DNA from: Thermoplasmata archaeon
Lineage (GTDB): Archaea > Thermoplasmatota > Thermoplasmata > Lutacidiplasmatales > UBA184
Direction of reading: 5' to 3'
DNA length: 64,000 nucleotides
Assembly: GCA_021817245.1 (NCBI GenBank)
Contig: JAKAVQ010000002.1
Location: 78,721 to 142,720 of the forward strand
The notes under the pieces were generated by a model, which saw only the letters and a list, made by a program, of their open reading frames with translations, did not search any database and was not told the origin of the DNA. This document shows positions 28,110 to 38,097 of the stretch, piece after piece (positions within the stretch are counted from its first letter, which is position 1; every line of letters begins with the position of its first letter). The translations under genes and the position numbers were made by a program.

Positions 28110-28558
28110 GATGGCTCGTCGGCCGGCGGGGCGCGTCGCGGGGCCTCGTCGTCGGTCGAAGGCGGGGTCCACTCGCGCATCGGCGTCCGACGGACCCCGG
28201 CGGCCGCTGCGAAAGCGTTCCGGGTCCCTTCCTTCGCCTTCTTGCCGACCACGACCATCGCGTCGCGGGCCGCGCCCGCGGCCCGGGCCGTTCCCGAGCC
28301 GATCGCGACCCCCGCGTCGCTCAGGCGCTGGGGGATCTTGCGCACCTCGGCGTCGACCGTCTTCCCGAGGTGGGAGAGTTCGTCCTGGATCTCGAGGCCC
28401 AGGTACTTCGCATCCTTCGCGGTCGCCTGCCCGAAGCGCTCGATCTTCCGGTCGAGGTCGGAAAACTCGTGCGCGAAGTCCCGGCCGAGGCCGCCGGCGG
28501 CCCGTCGCATCTCGGTGAGGTGCTGGCGGAACTGCGCCTGCTCGCGGTTGTCGCTCAT
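28106..28558 (-). CDS. Small alpha-helical protein of unknown function
   Basis: MSDNREQAQFRQHLTEMRRAAGGLGRDFAHEFSDLDRKIERFGQATAKDAKYLGLEIQDELSHLGKTVDAEVRKIPQRL...; compact, abuts the methyltransferase stop. Confidence 0.6.
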   Translation of the reverse strand: MSDNREQAQFRQHLTEMRRAAGGLGRDFAHEFSDLDRKIERFGQATAKDAKYLGLEIQDELSHLGKTVDAEVRKIPQRLSDAGVAIGSGTARAAGAARDAMVVVGKKAKEGTRNAFAAAAGVRRTPMREWTPPSTDDEAPRRAPPADEPS

Positions 28559-28624
28559 CGTCTCGCCTCTCGAGAAGGACCCGGGAGCCGGGAGATAAAG
28601 GTTGACGGCCATCGGCAACGGCCG

Positions 28625-30520
28625 CTAGCCGCCCATGCGACGGTCGGCGCGGCGTCGCCGTCCGCGGCCGGAGGCGGTCGGCGCCGGCGGGGCCGCGGCT
28701 GGGGCCCGGGCGTCGGGCGAGATCCGGCGCTCGGTCTCGGTTCCGTGGGCCCACCGCACGAGCAGCTCGACCCCGAGACGGGCGGGGTCGGTCACCACGA
28801 GGTCGCCGCCCAGCGTCCGGGCGATCGCCCGCGCGGCGGTCTCGTACTCGGGGTGCTCGGAGCGGAGGAGGACGAGCGTGCTGCGGAGCGGCGTCACCGT
28901 CGCGAGCTCGCGCGCCCGCTCGAGGGCGCGCTCCATCGCGACGTCGAGCTGGCCCGATCGGACCTGGCCGGCCGCGTCGGTGTAGGCCTCGGGCAGTCCG
29001 TCCGTGACGAGGTAGAGCTCCCGACGGGTGGCCCGGGAGCCCGCGAGCAGGAGGTGGGCGGCGCGCAGGACCTCCGCCGTGTTCGTGAAGGCCCCGGCCG
29101 AGCACTCCCAGAGCTCGACGAGGTCGAGGACCGCGACGTCGTTCGCGAAGGCGAGGACGTCGATCGTCGCGTCGGGGTGGCGGCGGCGGACCGCGACGTA
29201 CAGCGCGAGGAGCGCCTTCTTCGCGGCCTCGAGCTTGTGGTTCTCGGTCATGCTGCCCGAGCGGTCGAAGGCGAGCACGACGTGCACGCGTTCGGACGTG
29301 ACCTCCCGGTAGACGAGGCTCGTCGACTCGTCGATGTGCCGAAGGCCGGCGAGCCGCGCGGCGAGCAGCGAACCGACGACGTCGAGGTGGGCGACCTCCT
29401 CGGGCCGGCGCAGGCGGGCCTTCTCGTACGTCCCCGTCGAGCCTCCGCCGCGCAGCGAGAGCCGAACGTCGCTCGGGAGCGCGCGGCTCTCCTCCTCGAG
29501 GAGCAGGCGGGCGAACCGTTCCACGAGCCCGTAGGTGACGACGAGCTCGCCGGCGCGCTCGGCAACGAACCCGCGCTCCTTGAGCTCGCGCTCGAGCCGG
29601 CGCTCCTCGCCCTCGCGGACCCGGGCCTCGGTCTGGGCGGCGGCCCGCCGTTCGGCCTCCGCCCGCTCCTCCTCGAGCCGCCGCCGCTGGGCCTCGGCCG
29701 CCTTTCGCTTCTCCTCGGCCTCGCGACGCAGGTCGCTCTCGCGGGCCCGGATCGACCCCGTGACGGAGTCGGAGAGCTCCCGCCGCTCCGAGGGCGAGAG
29801 CCGGGCGAGCGCCTCCCCGATCTCCGACGGCCCGAGCGCGCGGCCGTTGGCCGAGGGCACGGCGACGGTCAGGGTCCGGCCCTCGCGGCGGGGCGTCGGA
29901 GCCGGGCGGCCTCTTCCGAAAAGGCGGCGCAACCAGGCGAGGAGCCGGGCGAGCGCGGCGCGAAGCCGCGCCCCGAGGCCAAGCGGAGGAGGCGGACGGT
30001 TCCAGGAGGCCGTCGGGAGGAGGAGCCCGGCCCGGACCTCGTCGAGCAGCTCACCGGACGGCAGCTTCGACCAGTCCGCCGAGCGGGCGGCGCGTAGCCG
30101 CTCCTCGAGGGCGGCGAGCTCCCGGGCGACCGCCTCGTCGCTCTTCCGCGACACGCTCGAGAGCTCCTCGATCCGCCGGTCGTACTCGCCGACGAGCCGT
30201 CCGACCTGCCGCTCGGCCTGGCGGCGGAGGCGGGCCCTCAGCCGGTCGAGGCGGTCCTTGAGCTCCCGGTCGCGCGACGCCGTCTCGCGGAGGAGTCGAC
30301 GCGCCCCCTCGACGCCCTCTTCGGCGAGGGCCCGGACGAGGGCGGTCGTGTCGACCGGGTCGAGGAGGTCGTCCGACGGGACGTCGTCGGGGAACTCCTC
30401 GCAGCTCGGCAGCGTGACCGACGGGCTAGAGGGGGGTGTCGTCGTCGTCCTCCCCGCAGGAGAAGAGCGAGAACTCCTCGAGGAGCCGGAAAACGTTCGC
30501 GGCGGTCTCGAGGGTTCCAC
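28625..30520 (-). CDS. VWA-domain protein (CoxE/TerY-like) with long coiled-coil N-terminus; true start may be internal
   Basis: VLAFDRSGSMTENHKLEAAKKALLALYVAVRRRHPDATIDVLAFANDV...NTAEVLRAAHLLLAG...YLVTDGLPEAY; MIDAS DxSxS. Confidence 0.85.
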   Translation of the reverse strand: MEPSRPPRTFSGSSRSSRSSPAGRTTTTPPSSPSVTLPSCEEFPDDVPSDDLLDPVDTTALVRALAEEGVEGARRLLRETASRDRELKDRLDRLRARLRRQAERQVGRLVGEYDRRIEELSSVSRKSDEAVARELAALEERLRAARSADWSKLPSGELLDEVRAGLLLPTASWNRPPPPLGLGARLRAALARLLAWLRRLFGRGRPAPTPRREGRTLTVAVPSANGRALGPSEIGEALARLSPSERRELSDSVTGSIRARESDLRREAEEKRKAAEAQRRRLEEERAEAERRAAAQTEARVREGEERRLERELKERGFVAERAGELVVTYGLVERFARLLLEEESRALPSDVRLSLRGGGSTGTYEKARLRRPEEVAHLDVVGSLLAARLAGLRHIDESTSLVYREVTSERVHVVLAFDRSGSMTENHKLEAAKKALLALYVAVRRRHPDATIDVLAFANDVAVLDLVELWECSAGAFTNTAEVLRAAHLLLAGSRATRRELYLVTDGLPEAYTDAAGQVRSGQLDVAMERALERARELATVTPLRSTLVLLRSEHPEYETAARAIARTLGGDLVVTDPARLGVELLVRWAHGTETERRISPDARAPAAAPPAPTASGRGRRRRADRRMGG

Positions 30521-31958
30521 CGTCCGGGTCCGCGCGCTCCCGGTCGGCCACGTACCGGGCGAACCCGCGGAACTTCGGGAAAAGCGCGACCTCGGAGGCC
30601 GCCCGGCCGCGCAGCTCGGCGTCGTCCTTGAGGCGCCGACCCTCGCCGATGAGCGCTTCGGCCTCCCCCGCGTTCTCCTTCAGGACGCCGCGGAAGTACC
30701 GACACCAGTAGACGCCCGCGCTGCGCTTCAGGGCGGGCGGGAGGTACTGGTCGATGAACTCCGTCACGCGGCGTTCGTTCTGCCGGAACGAGTCGCCGCT
30801 GCGCGCGCGGATGCGGCCGCGCATCGCGTGGAGAAGCCCCGCCTTGAGGTCCGCGCTGCCGGGGACCCCGTGGAGGGAGAGCGCCGCGACCGCCGCCGTG
30901 CGGGAGGCGACATCGAGCAGCGTCCGGTTCGACCCGACCTCGCCGATGTCGGGGTTCTCCTCGCTCATCCGCTGGCGCCACGCCTCGACGACGCGGACGC
31001 CCGCGTCGACCAGTATCTCGGGAACGTACGCCCGTTCGCCCGCGCGTCCGACCGTGACGATACGGCGGTTGTCGGCGTGGCGCTCGTTGTAGCCGATGTG
31101 CAGGCTCGTGAGCCGGTCGGAGAGGGGGTCGTTGATGTTGTCGAGGTCCGAGAGGTTCGACGTCCCGACGGCGACGAACGAGCCGGGGAAGGTTTCGCGC
31201 GACTTCGACGGGGTGACGGTCCCCTCCTGGAGCGCCTGGAGGAGCACGTTCTGGGTGCCGACCGGGAGCTTCCCGATCTCGTCGACGAGGAGGAACCCCC
31301 GGTTCGCCTGGAGCAGCTTCCCGGGCTCGAGGACGAGGGGGCTCATCGGGTCGCCGACCTCCTCGAGCTTCCTCAGGTTGATGTTCCCCGTCAGGTGGTC
31401 GGGAAAGACCTCGCTGCTCCCCTGGAGCCGCGCGAATCCATACCCCTCCCGCAGTACGACGAACTCCGCCGGGACCCGGGCCGCATCGGTCGAAGCGGGG
31501 TCGAACCGGGACGCCTCCCCCTCCGGGGAGAACCGGCGGCGGCAGATCGGGCACGGAGGGAACCGGGCCGCGGTGTCCGGGTCGACGAGGCTCAGCGGGT
31601 GGTCGAGCACGGGGCAACCTTCGACGACCCAGACCCCCTTCGGAAAGAGGTCCCAGAGGTCCTTGGCGAGGCTCGTCTTGCCGGCCCCGGACGGCCCGAA
31701 GAACAAGAGGTGGGCCCCGGAGAGGATCCCGGTGACGAGGTCCTCGTAGGTCCCGTCCGGAAGGATCGTGCGAGGGAACAGGGCGCGGAGCGCCTCGGTC
31801 CGGTCGAGGCCCTTCTCGCGCAGGCCCGCCAGCGTCCGCAGGATCTCGGCCGAGAACCTCTCCCCGGGGGACCGGAGGGTGACGCGGGCCGCCCGGAGGT
31901 CGGCCGCGGTCGCCCGGGAACCGGGGCGCATCGCATCGGAGGCGATCGTCCCCGCCAC
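30426..31958 (-). CDS. MoxR/Mg-chelatase-like AAA+ ATPase with a cysteine-bearing insertion
   Basis: LLFFGPSGAGKTSLAKDLWDLFPKGVWVVEGCPVLDHPLSL...FPPCPICRRRFSPEG...GFLLVDEIGKLPVGTQNVLLQALQEGTVTPSKSRETFPGSFVAVGTSN. Confidence 0.88.
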   Translation of the reverse strand: MAGTIASDAMRPGSRATAADLRAARVTLRSPGERFSAEILRTLAGLREKGLDRTEALRALFPRTILPDGTYEDLVTGILSGAHLLFFGPSGAGKTSLAKDLWDLFPKGVWVVEGCPVLDHPLSLVDPDTAARFPPCPICRRRFSPEGEASRFDPASTDAARVPAEFVVLREGYGFARLQGSSEVFPDHLTGNINLRKLEEVGDPMSPLVLEPGKLLQANRGFLLVDEIGKLPVGTQNVLLQALQEGTVTPSKSRETFPGSFVAVGTSNLSDLDNINDPLSDRLTSLHIGYNERHADNRRIVTVGRAGERAYVPEILVDAGVRVVEAWRQRMSEENPDIGEVGSNRTLLDVASRTAAVAALSLHGVPGSADLKAGLLHAMRGRIRARSGDSFRQNERRVTEFIDQYLPPALKRSAGVYWCRYFRGVLKENAGEAEALIGEGRRLKDDAELRGRAASEVALFPKFRGFARYVADRERADPDGGTLETAANVFRLLEEFSLFSCGEDDDDTPL

Positions 31959-32115
31959 GCCGCGCGCAGTTGGGTTCGGGTTATGTAGTTTGCCGAGGCC
32001 GGCGGGGCGGGGGTCCGGCGCGACGGAGGCGGGCCGCGTCCCGACCGGCCCGCGCCGTAGGGGATTCGCGCGACACGGTTAAGTAGCCCCCCTCGGTCGG
32101 CGTCCCCCGCGAGCG

Positions 32116-32832
32116 ATGGCCGAGAAGCAGACGACCCCGAAGAAGACCGCCTTGGCCCGGACGGTCAAGGACAAGTGGCGCTCCAAGCGCTGGTTCAAGG
32201 TCCGGGCCCCGGGGCTCTTCCAGCACGTCGAGCTCGGCGAGACGGTCGCGACCGAGCCCGAGCAGGTCGTCGGGCGCACCCTCGAGACCACGCTGCCCGA
32301 GCTCTCGGGAGCGGGGGACACGGGCAAGGCCCACGTGAAGCTGCGCTTCCGCATCGAGCGGATCTCGGGGGACGGCATCGCCGAGGCCCGGTTCATCGGC
32401 CACGACCTCACGAGCGACTACGTGCGGCGTCTCGCGCGCCGGAAGCGCTCGAAGATCGACACCGCGCTCACCGTCACGACGAAGGACGGGGTGCGGATCG
32501 TCCTCAAACCGGTCGCGGTCGGCGAGCAGCGCCTCCAGACCCGGCTCCGGGCCGAGCTCCGCCACAAGATGGTCTCGATCCTCAACGAGGAGGCCGAGGC
32601 GCGGGCCTCCCCCGAGTTCGTTCGCGGGATGCTCCAAGGCGACCTCTCGAAGGCCCTCCAGCACGGCCTCAAGTCGCTCTACCCGCTCAAGAAGATCGAG
32701 ATCCGCCGGTCGGTCGTGCTGGGCACGATCGCCGACGAGCTCCCCACGCCCGAGACGTCGGCCGTCGCAGAGGGCCCGGCGCCAGCCGAGGCGGCGCCGC
32801 TCGCCGCGACGGGCGACGGCACCGCGGCGTAG
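32116..32832 (+). CDS. rps3ae: 30S ribosomal protein S3Ae (eS1)
   Basis: VKDKWRSKRWFKVRAPGLFQHVELGETVATEPEQVVGRTLETTLPELSG...HVKLRFRIERISGDGIAEARFIGHDLTSDYVRRLARRKRSKID. Confidence 0.95.
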   Translation: MAEKQTTPKKTALARTVKDKWRSKRWFKVRAPGLFQHVELGETVATEPEQVVGRTLETTLPELSGAGDTGKAHVKLRFRIERISGDGIAEARFIGHDLTSDYVRRLARRKRSKIDTALTVTTKDGVRIVLKPVAVGEQRLQTRLRAELRHKMVSILNEEAEARASPEFVRGMLQGDLSKALQHGLKSLYPLKKIEIRRSVVLGTIADELPTPETSAVAEGPAPAEAAPLAATGDGTAA

Positions 32833-32865
32833 GCCCGGAGGACGCCGGTGGCGCGTCCCCTCCCT

Positions 32866-32968
32866 GTCGGAGTGGCTCAGCCCGGTAGAGCACGGGACTC
32901 ATAGCGGGACGCCGCGCGGCGTCGCGGGAGAGATCCTGGGGCCGGGGGTTCAAATCCCCCCTCCGACA
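32866..32968 (+). tRNA. tRNA-Met(CAT) with a 29-nt intron at 37/38
   Basis: Acceptor GTCGGAG/CTCCGAC+A; D arm GCTCAGCCCGGTAGAGC; stem CGGGA/TCCTG with CTCATA|A, intron ~32904-32932; T arm GGGGGTTCAAATCCCCC. Confidence 0.92.
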
Positions 32969-33137
32969 TTTTCGGTCGGTTTCTTGCCGTGGATTCACGT
33001 CTCTTTCTAGCTCCTTCGGAAGCTCTGAACCCTCGGGGGGTTCGAGTCTGCCCTTCGGTAAGGAGTGCCTTGGCTGCATGCCCCATCGTCGAACGGGAGA
33101 GCGTTCGCTTAACACCCGGACCTGTCGTGGAGGAGCT

Positions 33138-33587
33138 ATGACAAGTCGGCCACGGACTACACGACTCCCGAGAGAGATGGCTCGAGTGTTTCGAACCGGC
33201 TCCCGTGACGCCATCGATATACGTCGAGCTCCCACGGGGGACGTGGGTCTCCTCTATTCCGGAGAAGGGATCGAGGCGGTCTGGGTCTCCAAAGACGCAG
33301 AGAAGATCGACCGCGGCTGGTTTCAGTACCCCCGGGTCGATATCCTCGCGGTCCTGAAGGGGCGGCTCAAGGTGGAGTTCCGGGAGAAGTCAGCTCCACC
33401 CCGTGTCCTCCGGCCGGGCGATGTCCTCGTGCTGCTTCCCCGCACGGCCTGCCGGGCGTACCGGTGGCCCAGGAACGCCTCCCGACCCACGGTTTTCCTC
33501 GCAGTCTATCGAAAGACCGGAGCAAGGAGAGTTCCGAGGGAAGGAGAAGGAGGGCCCGCGGGACGGTCTCGGGGCCACGGCGGCTAA
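33138..33587 (+). CDS. Cupin-like small protein
   Basis: GWFQYPRVDILAVLKGRLKVEFREKSAPPRVLRPGDVLVLLPRTACRAYRWPRNASRPTVFLAVY; start may be 33177. Confidence 0.6.
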   Translation: MTSRPRTTRLPREMARVFRTGSRDAIDIRRAPTGDVGLLYSGEGIEAVWVSKDAEKIDRGWFQYPRVDILAVLKGRLKVEFREKSAPPRVLRPGDVLVLLPRTACRAYRWPRNASRPTVFLAVYRKTGARRVPREGEGGPAGRSRGHGG

Positions 33588-33647
33588 TCCGCCGTTTCGA
33601 AGGCCCGCAGGACGAGCCTGCTATCGGCTGGCCTTCCTTTGGAGACG

Positions 33648-33992
33648 TCAGGCACGGCCCGACGTCCTGCGCACTTTTCGCTGCTTTCGTTCCGAGAGCA
33701 ACTCGCCGAAGCTCGATCCTTGGAAGTGAACAACGACCCCCTCCGAAGGCCCGGCTTTTCGGGCGTAGGGCTCCAGCTCTGGTCGCTGCACGCTCACGTC
33801 CGTGAAACCGCCGATCTTCCCAAGGTCGGCAAGATCCGCGTCCTTGTAGAGGCGGCTCGCCGCGTCAAACTCGGCACCGTGCCGCGGCAGCTGCGTGGGG
33901 CGGGTTTGGAGCGTGGTCTCGAGCTCGAACCGATGGAGCTCGTCCCTGACAAGCCGGCTCGACTTGTCGCAGGCGCGGCCGCACTCTTTCAC
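33648..33992 (-). CDS. Hypothetical protein or gene remnant
   Basis: Open frame with host-like GC-rich codon usage (RLVRDELHRFELETTLQTRPTQLPRHGAEFDAASRLYKDADLADLGKIGGFTDVSVQRPELEPYARKAGPSEGVVVHFQGS); start unclear. Confidence 0.4.
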   Translation of the reverse strand: MKECGRACDKSSRLVRDELHRFELETTLQTRPTQLPRHGAEFDAASRLYKDADLADLGKIGGFTDVSVQRPELEPYARKAGPSEGVVVHFQGSSFGELLSERKQRKVRRTSGRA

Positions 33993-34058
33993 GAGCTCGG
34001 TAGCGCGGTCTACCTCGAACGGGAGCGCGGCCCTTCGTACGACAATGATTGGACCGGC

Positions 34059-35138
34059 TCAATCGGGGGAGGGCGGCGCCGGGTCGGCAATCTTCAGCAG
34101 TTGTTTCCCGACATTGGCCCCGGAATACAGGCGTGCGAGGGCGGAGGGAGCGTTCTCCAACCCGACCACGACATCCTCCTTCGACTTGAGTCTCCCGGCG
34201 TCGATCCACGCGCGCAGAGCGGCGATCGCCTCCGGAAACCGGTCGAAGTAGTCACGGCCAAGAAGCCCCTCCATGCGACCGTTCACCATGATGAGCTGCG
34301 GGTAGTTCATCGGACCCGGTACGCTGGGCGCCTGCTGGTACCGGGACGTCATGCCGCAGAGCACGATCCGCCCATGGGGACGAAGCCGCTCGAGGGCGAG
34401 GTCCAGGACCGGTCCGCCCACATTGTCGAAAAAGATGTCGATCCCCGTGGGGCAGAGGGCATCGAGCCGGGCGGCCACGTTCTCGCTTCGGTGGTCGATC
34501 ACGCCGTCGAGGTGGGCGTCCTCGCGCAGCCAATCGCACTTCTCCCTCCCGCCCGCGATCCCGATAACACGGAGTCCCAGGACCTTGGCAACCTGGACCG
34601 CGACCGATCCCACACCTCCCGCCGCAGCGGAGACGACGAGCACCTCGCCCGGGCGGGGCTTCGCAATCTCCGTCACCCCGAAGTAGGCGACTATCCCGGT
34701 GATGCCCAAGGTCCCGGCCGCCAGGTTCGGTGGGACCCCCGGCGGCACTTTGGTCGTGTCCCAGTATCCCTTGCCGTCGCTCACGGAGAAATCTTCCCAC
34801 CCCGAGAACCCGTACACGAGGTCGCCGGGTTGGAACGAGGGGATCCGCGACGCAAGGACCTGGGACGTCGCCAACCCTCGCATGGGCGCCCCGAGAGGAT
34901 ACCCCCCTTCCTCCGGCGGCGCCGACATGTTCAACACCTGCGTGGGTTCGAACGAGAGCCACAGGTTCCGGACCAGCATCTGTCCCTCCCCGGGCGAGGG
35001 AATGTCGGAACGGGCCCAACGGAAGTTGTGGGAACCCACCGGCCCCTCCGGCCGTTTCTCGAACAGCCATTGCCGATTGGTGCCATCGACCATGAAGCGC
35101 CTTGGGGGCCCACCTGCTACATGGCCCGGACCGACCAT
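34059..35138 (-). CDS. NADP-dependent oxidoreductase (zinc-independent MDR, leukotriene B4 12-hydroxydehydrogenase/CurA-like)
   Basis: TNRQWLFEKRPEGPVGSHNFRW...YPLGAPMRGLATSQVLASRIPSFQPGDLVYGFSGWEDFSV...VVSAAAGGVGSVAVQVAKVLGLRVIGIAGG. Confidence 0.93.
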   Translation of the reverse strand: MVGPGHVAGGPPRRFMVDGTNRQWLFEKRPEGPVGSHNFRWARSDIPSPGEGQMLVRNLWLSFEPTQVLNMSAPPEEGGYPLGAPMRGLATSQVLASRIPSFQPGDLVYGFSGWEDFSVSDGKGYWDTTKVPPGVPPNLAAGTLGITGIVAYFGVTEIAKPRPGEVLVVSAAAGGVGSVAVQVAKVLGLRVIGIAGGREKCDWLREDAHLDGVIDHRSENVAARLDALCPTGIDIFFDNVGGPVLDLALERLRPHGRIVLCGMTSRYQQAPSVPGPMNYPQLIMVNGRMEGLLGRDYFDRFPEAIAALRAWIDAGRLKSKEDVVVGLENAPSALARLYSGANVGKQLLKIADPAPPSPD

Positions 35139-35485
35139 CGGAGAGGGAGTATATCTACGTCCGAGGAGGCGTGCGACGGTCGCGAAAGGGAACCGGCTGC
35201 GGGTCGCGTGGGGCCCACGTGTTGCCGCCCCGGGTCATTCGCGTGAGAGGGCGACCCAGACGACGGCGAGCCCCATAGAGGGCAGCCCTACGCCATCAGG
35301 GTACCTCGTACGGCTGCCCTGGGCCCGGGGATCACCGCAAGCCGGCCATCAGACACACAGCCCGCCGTCCGGTCTGTCGGCTTCGCCGACACGGCCACGT
35401 ACGGTCTTCGCCGTCAGTTCATCGAGCACTTGCCGACCCAGCCAAAGGACTCGTTCTCAGAGGAGGCGCTAACCGATTCCCGAAA

Positions 35486-35720
35486 TTGCGCTTGCGCAAC
35501 GGGGACGCGTCTTGCGCCTTATCGCGAAGCCCACCGTCCGCGTTCTACCCGTCAGGCGCTGCCATCCCGGTCTTCTTCGCCCCCTCCGGTACGTCGGCGG
35601 CCCAGTTTCTCGGTATCGTTGTCGCCATCGTAGGGGTTCTCGCGGGCGTCGCGATCGCGGTTGTGCACAACGTTGCTCGCCGTCGACGTGGCCGGGCCAA
35701 GGTCAACAAACCGACCGGTC
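35486..35720 (+). pseudogene. Possible remnant of a surface-protein C-terminal membrane anchor
   Basis: FFAPSGTSAAQFLGIVVAIVGVLAGVAIAVVHNVARRRRGRAKVNKP: one TM helix followed by a basic stop-transfer; no credible N-terminal domain upstream. Confidence 0.3.
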
Positions 35721-36240
35721 CGAGTACGACTCCCGGTGACCACGATCGAGATCGACCGACCAGACTACTTGGGGGGCCTGCCATTCACGCTCTTTCTCGA
35801 GCAACTCTGGTACTGCACGCAACTGGAGCTGCGAGTTCGGGAGGGAGCGTCCTCAAGCGAGGGGGAACCCCCGATCGCGAGCCCGCGGAAGTGGAAGGTT
35901 TGGTTCGCCGTAGGCAAGATACCCGTTGACAGAGTGCGGTTGACTGTAAGCAGATTTCGTGCACTGCGAGCCCGGTCTGATGGCCGGCAGTCGACGAGCG
36001 GCACGAAGTGGGCCGGACCCGCATTGCGAAGGCACGACTGCTCGGCTCTCGCGACCGGAAGCAGTGCCGAGCCCGAGACGCAGAGTTTGCGGGTCGCCAC
36101 GCTTTCCTCGCCGAGCGCGACGAGGAGCCACCGACAACCAATGCGACCGCCACCCTCCACGGCGGAGCAAACGACTCCGCCGTCGCTCGACCCATCGGTT
36201 GAAGTACCACCGTCCGAGTCGGACTCCCCGAGGTGGGACA

Positions 36241-37047
36241 ATGTCGACCGGACCAGATTCTACTCTTTCCGTTCGCGATCTGACCGTTCGATACCCCGGC
36301 TCCGATACCGACGCGGTGGTCGCGGCCTCGCTCGAGCTGGGCCGCGAGAAGATCGCCATCGTCGGTCCGAACGGGAGCGGAAAGACGACTCTCTTGAAGG
36401 CCGCCCTAGGTCTCGCGCCGGTGAGCGGAGGATCGGTACACGTTCTGGGCCACGATGTGCGAACCATCCGACGGCAGCTCGGGGTCGGAACGAATCTCGA
36501 GGAAGTCTACCGGCTGATGACCGTCCCGGTGGGCGGACTGATCTCGATCTGGGCCGACCTCACCGGTCGGTCGGACGAGGAGCTGCGGCGATGGATCGAC
36601 GACTTTGGACTGAAGGGGGTCCTCGAACGCCCTCTCTTTCGTCTCTCCACGGGGCAATCCAAGTTGGTCGGGGACCTGCTGGCCATGGCCTTCTCCCCTC
36701 GCTTGCTGCTTCTCGATGAGCCTTTTGACAACGTCGACTTCGGACGTCGGCGGAGGTACATCGACTTGCTCAACCGGTCTTCGGCGTCAGTTGCGCTGAG
36801 CACCCACGAACTCGACCTGCTCCTGTCACTTCCGGAGTGGGGTCTCTACTTCATGTTCGAGGGCCAACTCATCGGTCGCTTCCGCGCCGGGGATATCGAT
36901 CGGCTCCACGTGAGCCGTGGCCACCAGCCCGACGCGCTCGCCGGGTTCCACTCGAGCATCGGAGAGGTGTCAGTCACCCTCGATCACGGAGATCTACCCC
37001 TGAAAGGAGTGAGCAATCTCGGCTACTTGCTCGACCGAATCGCATGA
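36241..37047 (+). CDS. ABC transporter ATP-binding protein
   Basis: LSVRDLTVRYPGSDTDAVVAASLELGREKIAIVGPNGSGKTTLLKAALGL...FRLSTGQSKLVGDLLAMAFSPRLLLLDEPFDNVDFGRRRRYIDLL. Confidence 0.92.
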   Translation: MSTGPDSTLSVRDLTVRYPGSDTDAVVAASLELGREKIAIVGPNGSGKTTLLKAALGLAPVSGGSVHVLGHDVRTIRRQLGVGTNLEEVYRLMTVPVGGLISIWADLTGRSDEELRRWIDDFGLKGVLERPLFRLSTGQSKLVGDLLAMAFSPRLLLLDEPFDNVDFGRRRRYIDLLNRSSASVALSTHELDLLLSLPEWGLYFMFEGQLIGRFRAGDIDRLHVSRGHQPDALAGFHSSIGEVSVTLDHGDLPLKGVSNLGYLLDRIA

Positions 37048-37850
37048 CACTCGCGTGGCGGTACACTCGAGCCGTTCTCACAAACCCTGCGCTCTGGTTC
37101 TGGGGCGTGGTGTTCATGGCGTTCTGGTTCGTACTGGGCGCCTACGTGTTTTCGGGCGGTCTCGCTCCGGGTCACTCCGCCGAGTCCGCGTACACCTCGG
37201 CCTGGTTCGCCGTGATTACCCTTTTCTCGCTCACCACGCTCGCGATGAGCGTCGCCTCCAGTATCACGTACGGCACATCGGCGCTTGCCTTCGGGTTTCG
37301 CTACACTCGGCTATCTCCGGTTCGCTACACGTCCGCGTTGATCGTCGCGGCGGCCGCGATGGCCGTGTTGCTCAGCCTCGTGATGGTGGCCGTCGTAAGC
37401 GGGCTCTTCAGCACTCATTTCGGAAGCACGATGCTTCCCGCGAATCTGCCCGCCATGATCGGCGTCGCGGTGCTTTCGGGAGCGTTCATGATGGGCCTTG
37501 CCACGACTCTCGTTCTGGTGGTGATCAACTTTCTCGGGCTCCGGCACATGAACTTCATCGAATTCTTCCCGCTCATCCTCTCGTACATCTTTGGTTTCAC
37601 CCAGCTATTCTTGTCCGTGCCAGCATGGGTGTTGTACCTGTCGCCCTGGAATGATATGGAGAGCCTCCTCTACCAGGCGTTCAGCGGCACCCCGGCCCGA
37701 GTCGTACTCGGGACTACCACTTCTCCGGTGCTGTCGTGGCCCATCTCCGTCGGCGCGTTGGCACTCTGGGTGGCCGTCCTCGTCGGACTGGCGACCGTTC
37801 TTCTGGGTCGTATCCGCTCCGTCTCGATCCAAGAGGGCCGGCAAATCTGA
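37044..37850 (+). CDS. ABC-2-like membrane permease
   Basis: Six predicted hydrophobic segments; start overlaps the ATPase stop (ATGA). Confidence 0.75.
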   Translation: MTLAWRYTRAVLTNPALWFWGVVFMAFWFVLGAYVFSGGLAPGHSAESAYTSAWFAVITLFSLTTLAMSVASSITYGTSALAFGFRYTRLSPVRYTSALIVAAAAMAVLLSLVMVAVVSGLFSTHFGSTMLPANLPAMIGVAVLSGAFMMGLATTLVLVVINFLGLRHMNFIEFFPLILSYIFGFTQLFLSVPAWVLYLSPWNDMESLLYQAFSGTPARVVLGTTTSPVLSWPISVGALALWVAVLVGLATVLLGRIRSVSIQEGRQI

Positions 37851-38097
37851 TCTCATCGGGGGCGCATACACGACGCCGCTCTGCGGCGGGAACGCTGGGC
37901 TCCGGTCCGTCACGCTCCGGGTCGTCTCGCGCGCCTTGCGACGGGCTCGCCGAGGCGCGGACTGCGACACGCCCGCGATGTAGTATGCTTGCTGGCAAAG
38001 TGCGAAGCTCAGATCAGGGCCTCAAGGGAGCCTCCGCCCGCTCCCCTTTTTGGGGGTCGTCGTTGGCGATCCTGTGGCCCTCGGAAATCCACCCGAG

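Noticed and set aside
25383-29105. 1240-aa minus-strand ORF across the secretion locus
   Set aside because: Antisense artefact spanning several real genes on the plus strand; biased composition.
29535-31988. 817-aa plus-strand ORF opposite the VWA/MoxR genes
   Set aside because: Ser/Arg-rich shadow of GC-rich codons; real genes are on the minus strand.
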